Assembly (NCBI RefSeq): GCF_035920445.1
Contig: NZ_CP109162.1
Location: 3,534,001 to 3,598,000 of the forward strand
Reading direction: 5' to 3'
Source: Nocardia sp. NBC_01730
GTDB taxonomy: Bacteria > Actinomycetota > Actinomycetes > Mycobacteriales > Mycobacteriaceae
Length of the DNA stretch: 64,000 bases
The position numbers and the translations under genes were made by a program. Under the pieces are notes generated by a model. That model searched no databases. It was not told the origin of the DNA and saw only the letters and a list, made by a program, of their open reading frames with translations. Numbering within the stretch: the stretch's first letter is position 1; every line of letters begins with the position of its first letter. Shown one piece after another: positions 56,774-64,000 of the stretch.

Positions 56774-57610
56774 TCAGGCGCCTGGCGAAGTGTCCAGAGA
56801 CCGATGGAGGGAGGCCGTCATGCTGGTGACGAAGGTGTCGCGAATCCGGTCGGTGACACTGTCCAGGGAGAGGTAAGGGTTGAGGTCCTCCAGCTCGACC
56901 AGGAGCAGTTCACCGTCACGGGTGCGGCAGGCGTCTACGCGCTGGATGCCGTGGTCGAGGGTATTCCATTCGATGAAACGGCGGGCGAAGCCGAGGTCGG
57001 CGTCGGTGGGCTCGTAGTGGTCGAGGACCCAGCGCCGGTTGGGGTCGGGGGCGTGGAGGGCGTAATGGAAGGTGGCGTCGACGTAGTAGAACGACACCTC
57101 GTAGCGGAAGTCGATGCGCGGCTGGACCAGGATGTCGCCGTAGGTGAGGTTGTCCAACTGGTTCCGTGGCACGAAGGTCAGACCGATGGAGTCCGCTCCC
57201 GCCTTCGGCTTGACCGCGTATTGGCCGGTCGCGGGCAGGCGGCCCAGGTTCTGGGGCAGGTCGATCGTGGGGATGACCGGGTACCCGGCGGCGGTCAGGT
57301 CCAACAGATACTGCTTGCCTGCCATGTCGCCTCGGCCGGACAGCGGGTTGTAGACCCTCGTGCCGCGCACCGCGGCCTGTTTCCGGAAGGTGTCGTACTC
57401 CTTCTGGTAGTGCAGCACGGGACCGCTGTTGCGGACCACGACCGCGTCGAAGGAGTCCATCAGTGCATCGACATTCCGCGGGTGGCACAGGGCGATGTCG
57501 AAGTCCTCGCGGAGTCGGGAGGTAAGGAAGATGTCCTCGTCGCAGTAGCGCCGCCCCGATGCCTGGTAGGCGAGATCGGTCACAAACAGAACGCTGGGGC
57601 GGGCAAGCAC
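56774..57610 (-). CDS. ATP-grasp-like protein of unknown function
   Basis: 278 residues, GTG start at 57610. It looks like a RimK/glutathione-synthetase fold: N-terminal alpha/beta domain (SVLFVTDLAYQASGRRYCDEDIFL), lysine strand YAVKPKAGADSIGL, ILVQPRIDFRYEVSFYYVD and the metal-ligand region LLLVELEDLNPYLSLD (Glu, Glu, Asn). Such enzymes ligate a carboxylate to an amine or thiol using ATP. Substrate and partners unknown; it stands alone between a VapC remnant and cobQ. Confidence 0.7.
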   Translation of the reverse strand: MLARPSVLFVTDLAYQASGRRYCDEDIFLTSRLREDFDIALCHPRNVDALMDSFDAVVVRNSGPVLHYQKEYDTFRKQAAVRGTRVYNPLSGRGDMAGKQYLLDLTAAGYPVIPTIDLPQNLGRLPATGQYAVKPKAGADSIGLTFVPRNQLDNLTYGDILVQPRIDFRYEVSFYYVDATFHYALHAPDPNRRWVLDHYEPTDADLGFARRFIEWNTLDHGIQRVDACRTRDGELLLVELEDLNPYLSLDSVTDRIRDTFVTSMTASLHRSLDTSPGA

Positions 57611-57673
57611 GGTGCATCTCCTTCGTCAGGGGGGTCACCAACCTACCCATCCGCGCTCTTGGCACACCAAAAG

Positions 57674-59197
57674 TCAAGCTCGAGCGGACTCGGTGACCAG
57701 GGTGGGCAGATCCGGGGGCACCCCGTCGGCGAGGAGACGTTCGAACCGCGCGAGGTCGAGGTGATCTTCGACCAGGTCGGCCAGCAGATCGAGCTGGGCA
57801 TCGCGCACTGCGGAGACCGAGACATCCTCGGCGACAACGAAACCCGTGCGCCCTGCGGCCGACGCGACCGTGCGCAGCCAACTACGGCGAAACCGGTCCG
57901 ACTCGAGCAGGCCGTGCAGGTGGGTGCCCCACACCGCGCCACGCACGCTGCCCTCCGTCTCGCCATTGACGGTCAGCCACGCCGGGTCGCCGCGGTGGAC
58001 GACGCGGCCGTGATGAATCTCGTAGCCCCGCAGCGGAATTCCCGCGCCATGCCCCTCACTGCGGCGCAGCACTTTGGACTCGGCGAACTCGACGGCCAGG
58101 TCGAGCAGCCCGAGCCCCTCGACCGCACCCGCGCCGGACTCGACCCGGTCCACGATGCGGGTCCCGAGCATCTGGTACCCACCGCAGATGCCGAATATCG
58201 GTGCGCCCGCAGCCGCCCGCGCCCGCAGCGCGTCGGCGATACCGGTGCGCCGTAACCACTCCAGGTCCGACACCGTCGCCTTGCTGCCCGGCACAACCAC
58301 CAGGTCGGCGCCTGCCAGCCGGGACGGCTCGGTCGCCCAGCGCACCGCGACGCCCGGCTCGCAGGCCAGCGCCTCGACGTCGGTGGAGTTGGAGATGCGC
58401 GGCAGCCGGACCGCCGCGACGGTCAGCCACTCGGCGCCCACCGGCGGACGCGGGCGGCCGACCGGTGCGTCGGCGACGGTGCCGAGCGAGTCCTCCGCGT
58501 CGATCCAGAGGTCCTCGGCGTAGGGGAGCACCCCGAGAGTAGGACGGCCGGTGAGCTCGGTGAGGCGGTCCAGACCCGGCCGCAGCAGCTCGACGTCGCC
58601 GCGGAACTTGTTGACGACGAACCCCGAGATCAACTGCTGGTCTTCCGGTTCCAGGATGGCGACGGTGCCGAACAGGTGCGCGAGCACGCCGCCGCGGTCG
58701 ATGTCGCCGACGAGCAGCACTGGCAACTCGGCGGCCCGCGCCAGACCCATGTTCGCCAGATCGGTGGCCCGCAGATTGATCTCGGCGGGCGATCCGGCGC
58801 CCTCACAGATCACCACGTCGAATTCCGCGCGCAGCGCGGCGAGTTCGGCGGCGACGACAGTGCGCAGCTCCCGCCGGTGCCGGAAGTAGTCGCCCGCGCC
58901 GACGGTACCGACCGCCGTGCCACGCACCACCAGCTGTGAGCGCCGGTCGCTGCCCGGCTTGAGCAGGACGGGATTGAACCGCACGCTCGGTTCCAGCCCG
59001 CACGCCCGCGCCTGCAACGCCTGCGCACGCCCGATCTCCCCGCCGTCCAGCGTGACCACGGAGTTGTTGGACATGTTCTGCGCCTTGAACGGTGCCACGC
59101 GCACGCCGCGCCGCGCCAGCATCCGGCAGATCCCGGCCACGAGCACGCTCTTGCCCGCGTCGGAGGTCGTGCCCGCGACCAGGAGCGCGCCCTTCAT
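57674..59197 (-). CDS. cobQ: Cobyric acid synthase
   Basis: 507 residues. Amidates side chains b, d, e and g of adenosylcobyrinic acid a,c-diamide. N-terminal [19 protein letters not shown] and [23 protein letters not shown]; GATase1 domain with Cys in [11 protein letters not shown] and His in [10 protein letters not shown]. Start ATG 59197. It lies between map and the ATP-grasp-like gene, apart from the other cob genes. Confidence 0.96.
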   Translation of the reverse strand: MKGALLVAGTTSDAGKSVLVAGICRMLARRGVRVAPFKAQNMSNNSVVTLDGGEIGRAQALQARACGLEPSVRFNPVLLKPGSDRRSQLVVRGTAVGTVGAGDYFRHRRELRTVVAAELAALRAEFDVVICEGAGSPAEINLRATDLANMGLARAAELPVLLVGDIDRGGVLAHLFGTVAILEPEDQQLISGFVVNKFRGDVELLRPGLDRLTELTGRPTLGVLPYAEDLWIDAEDSLGTVADAPVGRPRPPVGAEWLTVAAVRLPRISNSTDVEALACEPGVAVRWATEPSRLAGADLVVVPGSKATVSDLEWLRRTGIADALRARAAAGAPIFGICGGYQMLGTRIVDRVESGAGAVEGLGLLDLAVEFAESKVLRRSEGHGAGIPLRGYEIHHGRVVHRGDPAWLTVNGETEGSVRGAVWGTHLHGLLESDRFRRSWLRTVASAAGRTGFVVAEDVSVSAVRDAQLDLLADLVEDHLDLARFERLLADGVPPDLPTLVTESARA

Positions 59198-59354
59198 CGC
59201 GGCAGGCCGATCTCGAACGCGGAGCCGAAAGGAGAGGACGCATCCCAGCTGACCGGAACCCGCGGCAGAAGAGGGCAGCTCCCGCGCGTCGCCCGGACGG
59301 CCCCGGTCGCGATCCGACCTCCGCCCAGCGACGCACGTCCGGCCAGGCGGCAGT

Positions 59355-60218
59355 TCACGGCAGGGTCAGAATCTCGGCCCCCGACTCGGTGACGACCAGG
59401 GTGTGCTCGAACTGCGCGGTCCACTTGCGGTCCTTGGTGACTACGGTCCAGCCGTCGTTCCAGATCTCGTAGTCGATGCCGCCGAGGTTGATCATCGGCT
59501 CGATGGTGAACGTCATGCCGGGTTCGATGATCGACTCCACTGCCGGCTGGTCGTAGTGCAGGACGACCAGGCCGCTGTGAAAGGTGGGGCCGACGCCGTG
59601 ACCGGTGAAGTCGCGTACCACGCCGTAACCGAAGCGGTTGGCGTAGGACTCGATCACCCGGCCGATCACGTTGAGCGCCCGGCCGGGGCGAACTGCCTTG
59701 ATGGCCCGCTTGGTGGCCTCCTCGGTCCGCTCGACGAGCAGGCGCACCTCCTCGTCGACGTCGCCGGCGAGATAGGTCTTGTTGGTGTCGCCGTGCACGC
59801 CGTCGATGTAGGCGGTGACGTCGATGTTGACGATGTCGCCGTCCTCGATCACGGTGGAATCCGGGATACCGTGGCAGATCACCTCGTTCAGCGAGGTGCA
59901 GCAGGACTTCGGAAACCCCTTGTAGCCCAGGGTCGACGGATACGCCCCGTGGTCGCACATGTACTCGTGCGCGATCCGGTCCAGCTCGTCGGTGGTGACG
60001 CCGGGCGCGACCGCCTTACCCGCCTCTTCCAGCGCTTGTGCGGCGATCTTGCCCGCGATCCGCATCTTCTCGATCGTCTCCGCGGTCTGCACCCAGGGCT
60101 CATGCCCCTCGTTGGCGGTTTTCTTCCACGCGTATTCCGGCCGTTCGATGGTGCGGGGAACATCGCGGGTGGGCGACTGCGTGCCGGGGACGAGCGGCTT
60201 GCGGGTGCGGACAGACAT
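59355..60218 (-). CDS. map: Methionine aminopeptidase, type I with N-terminal extension
   Basis: Removes initiator Met. 287 residues with the PxxP-bearing extension of MapB ([11 protein letters not shown], residues 21-31). Metal ligands are in [19 protein letters not shown] (two Asp), [11 protein letters not shown] (His), FTIEPM (Glu) and [11 protein letters not shown] (Glu). The start ATG 60218 gives the usual [13 protein letters not shown] opening. A 157-bp gap without a gene separates it from cobQ. Confidence 0.96.
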   Translation of the reverse strand: MSVRTRKPLVPGTQSPTRDVPRTIERPEYAWKKTANEGHEPWVQTAETIEKMRIAGKIAAQALEEAGKAVAPGVTTDELDRIAHEYMCDHGAYPSTLGYKGFPKSCCTSLNEVICHGIPDSTVIEDGDIVNIDVTAYIDGVHGDTNKTYLAGDVDEEVRLLVERTEEATKRAIKAVRPGRALNVIGRVIESYANRFGYGVVRDFTGHGVGPTFHSGLVVLHYDQPAVESIIEPGMTFTIEPMINLGGIDYEIWNDGWTVVTKDRKWTAQFEHTLVVTESGAEILTLP

Positions 60219-60400
60219 AGCGAACAGCGTAATGGGACGACCGAGCCGATGCCGAGAGCCAGCCGGAATAGCGTCGGACCGCGGTCCGTTTAGGTGTCGG
60301 TCGACATCGAAACAACTCAGGAAACAGGCGCGAAGCTGCGTCTCCAGAACGTCCGACGTGAGCTGAGCGCCGATAGACCCCGATAGTCGCAGCCAGGACA

Positions 60401-60430
60401 GCCTTGCCGCGGCGCAGCGATCGGCAAGGC
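60401..60430 (-). terminator. Hairpin after the ugd operon
   Basis: GCCTTGCCG (60401-60409) pairs perfectly with CGGCAAGGC (60422-60430) over a 12-nt loop. It is about 56 nt downstream of the ugd stop on the minus strand and upstream of map. Confidence 0.65.
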
Positions 60431-60485
60431 CGTCTTGGGCTCCGGCACCGCCCCGACTCCGGTACCGAACACGTGCAGCGGCGGG

Positions 60486-61799
60486 TCAGGCGGCGGCCCG
60501 CCCGAGTCCGCGGATCGTCCAGCCGGCAGCGCGCCAGGAATCCAGCGACAGCACGTTGCGCCCGTCGAGAATGCGTGGGTGGCTTACGGTCTTGGCGAGT
60601 TCCGCCGGATCCAGTTCCCGGTATTCCTTCCACTCGGTCAGATGGAGCACGATGTCGGCATGCTCACACGCCTTGGCCACCTCGCGGGCGTAGTCGAGCC
60701 CAGGAAACACCGCGCGCGCGTTGTCGAGTGCTTCGGGGTCGTGCACTCGGACCCGGCCGCCGCGCAGCTGGATCGCGGCCGCCACGTTGAGCGCCGGAGA
60801 ATCCCGGACATCGTCGCTGTCCGGTTTGAACGCAGCACCCAGCACCGCGACGTTGCACCCGAGGAACGAGCCACCGACCAGCTGCCGAGCCACCTCGACC
60901 ACGTGTTCCCGGCGCCGCATGTTGATCTCGTCGACCTCTTTCAGGAAACCCAATGACTCACCGACGCCCAGCTCTTTGGCGCGGGCGGTGAATGCACGGA
61001 TATCCTTCGGCAAGCAGCCACCGCCGAAACCGAGTCCCGCGGACAGGAATCGGCGTCCGATGCGGTCGTCATGACCGATCGCATCGGCGAGCGTGACCAC
61101 ATCCGCACCGGCTGCCTCACACACATCGGCGATCGCATTGATGAACGAAATCTTCGTCGCCAGAAAGGCATTCGCCGAGACCTTGACCAACTCCGCGGTG
61201 GCCAGATCCGTCGAGATGTACGGGATCCCCTGTTCCAGTATCGGCGCGTAAACCGAACGCAGGATCGCGTCGGCCTCAGCCGATTGGACGCCGACTACCA
61301 GTCGGTCCGGCCTCAGTGTGTCCTGCACCGCGAAACCTTCCCGAAGGAATTCCGGGTTCCAGGCCACCTCGACCTCGGCGGGTGCGAGCCGAGCCACCCG
61401 GATCGCCAGCGCGGCCGCGGTCCCGACCGGCACGGTGGACTTGCCGACAATCAAGGTCTCCCGGTCCAGATGGGGCGCCAACCCGTCGATCACGGCGTGC
61501 ACATGCCGCAGGTCCGCGGCGTATGAGCCCCGCTCCTGCGGAGTACCGACGCAAACGAAATGGACGTCGCCGAACTCGGCGGCTTCGACCAGCGATGTCG
61601 TGAATCGCAGCTTGCCGGAGCTGACGTTGCGCTCCAGCACCTCGGAAAGGCCGGGTTCGAAGAATGGCGCTCGGCCCGCGGCAAGCACTTCGATCTTGCC
61701 GGCATCGAGGTCGACACCGAGTACTTCATGACCGATGTCGGCCATGCAGGCGGCATGGACCGCTCCCAGATATCCTGTTCCGATCACAGTAATCCGCAT
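60486..61799 (-). CDS. ugd: UDP-glucose 6-dehydrogenase
   Basis: 437 residues from ATG 61799, AGGAGA just upstream. NAD site VIGTGYLGAVHAACMA, FVCVGTPQ, GKSTVPVGT, NPEFLREGFAVQD, and the catalytic Cys in GFGGGCLPKD. Oxidises UDP-glucose to UDP-glucuronate. It follows galE by 31 bp and is last in the GT2-galE-ugd operon, which supports polysaccharide synthesis with glucuronate. Confidence 0.95.
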   Translation of the reverse strand: MRITVIGTGYLGAVHAACMADIGHEVLGVDLDAGKIEVLAAGRAPFFEPGLSEVLERNVSSGKLRFTTSLVEAAEFGDVHFVCVGTPQERGSYAADLRHVHAVIDGLAPHLDRETLIVGKSTVPVGTAAALAIRVARLAPAEVEVAWNPEFLREGFAVQDTLRPDRLVVGVQSAEADAILRSVYAPILEQGIPYISTDLATAELVKVSANAFLATKISFINAIADVCEAAGADVVTLADAIGHDDRIGRRFLSAGLGFGGGCLPKDIRAFTARAKELGVGESLGFLKEVDEINMRRREHVVEVARQLVGGSFLGCNVAVLGAAFKPDSDDVRDSPALNVAAAIQLRGGRVRVHDPEALDNARAVFPGLDYAREVAKACEHADIVLHLTEWKEYRELDPAELAKTVSHPRILDGRNVLSLDSWRAAGWTIRGLGRAAA

Positions 61800-61830
61800 G
61801 TCGTTCTCCTGAATGGAACGATCGGGGTGT

Positions 61831-62844
61831 TCACCCGTCGTAGCCGTTGGGGTTGAGCCGTTGGAACCGCCACGCGTCATCGCACATAGCGGCCAGATTT
61901 CGGGTGGTTCGCCAACCCCACTCCCGCTCGACCCGGCTCGAGTCGGCGATGAGACGCGCCACGTCACCTGGGCGGCGATCCACGACCTGATAAGGGATCT
62001 CCTTGCCGCAGGCCGCACTGAAGGCTTCGACAAGTTCCAGAACCGAGACACCCGCTCCGGTGCCCAGGTTGAACACCCGCATTCCCGGCTCTTCGCCGAG
62101 GTGTTCCACGGCCAGCCGGTGGCCGTCCGCCACATCCATCACGTGGATGTAGTCACGAATCGCACTGCCGTCGGGAGTCGGGTAGTCGCCGCCGAAGACC
62201 GACAACCGTTCCAACCGCCCTACCGCGACCTGGGTGAGGTAGGGCATGACGTTGTGGGGCACCCCGCGCGGGTCCTCCCCGATCCTCCCGCTCGGATGCG
62301 CGCCCATCGGGTTGAAGTATCGCAACGAGACGACGGTGAATTGCGGGTAACGGGAGCAGGTTTCCGCCAGCAGCTGTTCACATGTCCATTTCGACAGCGC
62401 GTAGGGATTGGTCGGCCCGGCTGGCGCTTCCTCAGCCATCGGGACCTTCTGCGAGTCCCCGTAGATGGAACACGACGACGAGAAAACGAGCTGGTATACG
62501 CCATGCTCGTGCATGGCGCGCAGGAGGCTGGTAGTGCCGCCGATATTGATGTCGAAATAGTCCAGGGGGATCTGGATAGATTCGCCAACGGCCTTCTTCG
62601 CGGCAAAGTGGACGACCGCGTCGATCGGGTGGGCATCGAATACCTCGGCAAGGGCCTTGCGGTCACGCAGATCGACCTGGTAGGCCGTGAGTGGTAGTCC
62701 CGCTAGTTTCTGGACCTCGTCCAACGCTCCGGGTGAACTGTTGGAATGGTTGTCGACCACCACGACCTCATAGCCGTTCTGAAGCAATTCCACGCAGGTG
62801 TGGCTGCCGATAAATCCGGCTCCGCCGGTGACCAGAATTACCAT
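61831..62844 (-). CDS. galE: UDP-glucose 4-epimerase
   Basis: 337 residues of extended SDR fold. NAD motif VTGGAGFIGSHTCVELL, VVHFAAKKAVGES, catalytic Ser in FSSSCSIYGD and YxxxK in NPYALSKW; RYFNPMGAHPSGRIGEDP fits GalE. Interconverts UDP-Glc and UDP-Gal. Starts 2 bp after the glycosyltransferase stop, so the pair is co-translated. Confidence 0.95.
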   Translation of the reverse strand: MVILVTGGAGFIGSHTCVELLQNGYEVVVVDNHSNSSPGALDEVQKLAGLPLTAYQVDLRDRKALAEVFDAHPIDAVVHFAAKKAVGESIQIPLDYFDINIGGTTSLLRAMHEHGVYQLVFSSSCSIYGDSQKVPMAEEAPAGPTNPYALSKWTCEQLLAETCSRYPQFTVVSLRYFNPMGAHPSGRIGEDPRGVPHNVMPYLTQVAVGRLERLSVFGGDYPTPDGSAIRDYIHVMDVADGHRLAVEHLGEEPGMRVFNLGTGAGVSVLELVEAFSAACGKEIPYQVVDRRPGDVARLIADSSRVEREWGWRTTRNLAAMCDDAWRFQRLNPNGYDG

Positions 62845-62846
62845 TT

Positions 62847-64000
62847 CTATTCACTCACTTTGCGAAGCACAACCAGGGCCATCGCCGCAGCGGCGGGAAG
62901 AATTGCGAGTACAGCGACAAGCAACGGGGCAGCCACCTTCTCGAGGGCACGGCGAAAAATCACCCGAGCCGCCTTGGCTGTTTCCGCAGCGTGCAGCAGA
63001 CACACGGCGAACGTCACCACGACGTAGACCACCGCACCCAACAGACAGAGGAAGACGTAACTTGCCGTCGCACCGGACAACTCGCCGATGAGCGCGGCAG
63101 CGGCCAACGTCATTCCGAGCGCGGCATAAGGTGCGATCAGTTTGAATGGAAGCGGCTCGAGCCCGCCTGCCTCTTTGGGAGTCACCTTGGTCGTGATCGT
63201 GCCGGGCCGGAACAGTTGCCGGACCGCCGCACCCACTCCCCGGGCGATGAACGGCCACCTGGTCAGGCGATACAGCCAGTTCTCCCAGCTCAGGATCGGT
63301 GTATCGATCGGCCGGAGCAGTCCGGCTCTCCGCAACACCGCAGTGCCCAGGACGAGCCAGAGCGAATTGGCCACCCAGTACAGGAGCACCAGAACCGGGT
63401 TGGCGGCGAACCACTCCACCCCGGTGACGGCACTGATCACCAGGACCGCTGTGCCGCATCCGATGGCCACGATCAACGCGGAGTGAAAAAGCATCGCGTA
63501 CAGATACCGCAACCGCAACCGCCAACTGAGGCGGCCGAAATGTAGCGGCACCACCCGCAACAACAGGATGGTCAGGCTTCGTGTCCATTGAAATTCTTGG
63601 ACCAGCATCGCCGAAAACGTCAGTGGCCCATTCCCGTGTGTACCGGCCGCAATGGCGAAGGCGCCGCGCCAACCCGCTGATTCGAGCAGGAAACCGGTCG
63701 AGAAGTCTTCCAGGAGCTCTGGACCGATACCACCGATCTCAGCGAGGGACTGTGTTCTGAGCGCCCAGAGAGAGCCGATGGGAATGGGCGCCAGTCCACG
63801 GTTGTGACCCAGCTGAACAGGACCGTGGAAGTACGCTTCGCGATGCACCCGTCCCCGAGCCGACCAAGAACTGGCCGCGTTGCGATCGCAATTATTCGGT
63901 GCCGCGACATAACCGACGGCGGGATCGCCGAACGGCCGGACCATCTCGGCCAGCGTGGTCGAGTCCGGCACGTGATCGCAGTCGACGTGGACTGCGACGT
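62847..64000 (-). CDS. Family 2 membrane glycosyltransferase, N-terminus outside window
   Basis: About 384 C-terminal residues are visible and the frame stays open to the window edge. The acceptor/metal motif VHVDCDHVPDS is at the edge, then GPELLEDFSTGF and QEFQWTRSL, which fill the ED and QxxRW-like positions of processive GT2 enzymes. At least six membrane segments follow (for example YLYAMLFHSALIVAIGCGTA, VLVLLYWVANSLWLVLG, AALGMTLAAAALIG). So it is a cellulose/hyaluronan-synthase-like polymerase or a related transferase in the plasma membrane. Co-translated with galE and ugd, whose products are its possible sugar donors. Confidence 0.85.
   Translation of the reverse strand, partial: VAVHVDCDHVPDSTTLAEMVRPFGDPAVGYVAAPNNCDRNAASSWSARGRVHREAYFHGPVQLGHNRGLAPIPIGSLWALRTQSLAEIGGIGPELLEDFSTGFLLESAGWRGAFAIAAGTHGNGPLTFSAMLVQEFQWTRSLTILLLRVVPLHFGRLSWRLRLRYLYAMLFHSALIVAIGCGTAVLVISAVTGVEWFAANPVLVLLYWVANSLWLVLGTAVLRRAGLLRPIDTPILSWENWLYRLTRWPFIARGVGAAVRQLFRPGTITTKVTPKEAGGLEPLPFKLIAPYAALGMTLAAAALIGELSGATASYVFLCLLGAVVYVVVTFAVCLLHAAETAKAARVIFRRALEKVAAPLLVAVLAILPAAAAMALVVLRKVSE

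Overview
The window is high-GC actinobacterial DNA, most likely from a Nocardia or a very close mycolic-acid genus. The phosphopantetheinyl transferase closely resembles Nocardia Npt. The order pnp, rpsO, ribF, (mntR), truB, pptT, phosphoesterase, MATE, nrnA, rbfA, infB, ylxR, nusA, rimP, proS, efpA-like, cysG, cobB, cobO, chelatase, GNAT, mqo, hydrolase, map matches, as I recall it, the Rv2783-Rv2861 segment of Mycobacterium tuberculosis. That conserved backbone is almost entirely on the minus strand and deals with translation, RNA turnover, tRNA charging and cobalamin synthesis. Both window edges cut genes: pnp loses its C-terminal domains and a family 2 glycosyltransferase loses its N-terminus.

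Layout. 1-4.0 kb: pnp, rpsO, ribF. 4.0-15.0 kb: an accessory block between ribF and truB. It opens with a tyrosine-recombinase remnant, then cupin / aminotransferase / small proteins / L-2-hydroxyglutarate oxidase, the conserved mntR, an amidase + 2-hydroxyacid dehydrogenase pair divergent from two tandem EutA/arylmalonate-decarboxylase-like proteins and their GntR regulator, and a DUF4345 / TetR pair with twin operators. 15.1-27.9 kb: truB to rimP, then two small plus-strand genes. 28-32.6 kb: acyl-CoA dehydrogenase, proS, yaaA. 32.8-40.5 kb: pknK and a decaying PucR / mmsA / aminotransferase module. 40.5-47 kb: EfpA-like exporter, cysG, an internally deleted TnpB element, a yeast-type cytosine deaminase, and a phosphotransferase pair preceded by a KstR-like site. 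47.4-60.2 kb: cobalamin genes (cobE-like, cobB, cobO, chelatase, cobQ) interleaved with mqo, hydrolases, a VapC remnant, an ATP-grasp-like protein and map. 60.5-64 kb: ugd, galE and a membrane glycosyltransferase, a probable surface-polysaccharide operon.

Most notable non-genic signals: (1) a palindromic repeat family with three copies (2303-2395, 52149-52242, 52361-52453). Two copies have exactly the same length, identical outer arms, and inner arms that differ in sequence but keep base pairing, including an apical 5-bp stem with a GAA loop. This suggests selection on structure. (2) A different repeat that begins at the stop codon of one gene and runs to a start codon (6274-6347 and 17714-17796). 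(3) Several broken genes: an integrase tail, TnpB, VapC, a class III aminotransferase, and a PucR regulator disrupted by two compensating indels at G-runs. No tRNA, rRNA or CRISPR array was seen.
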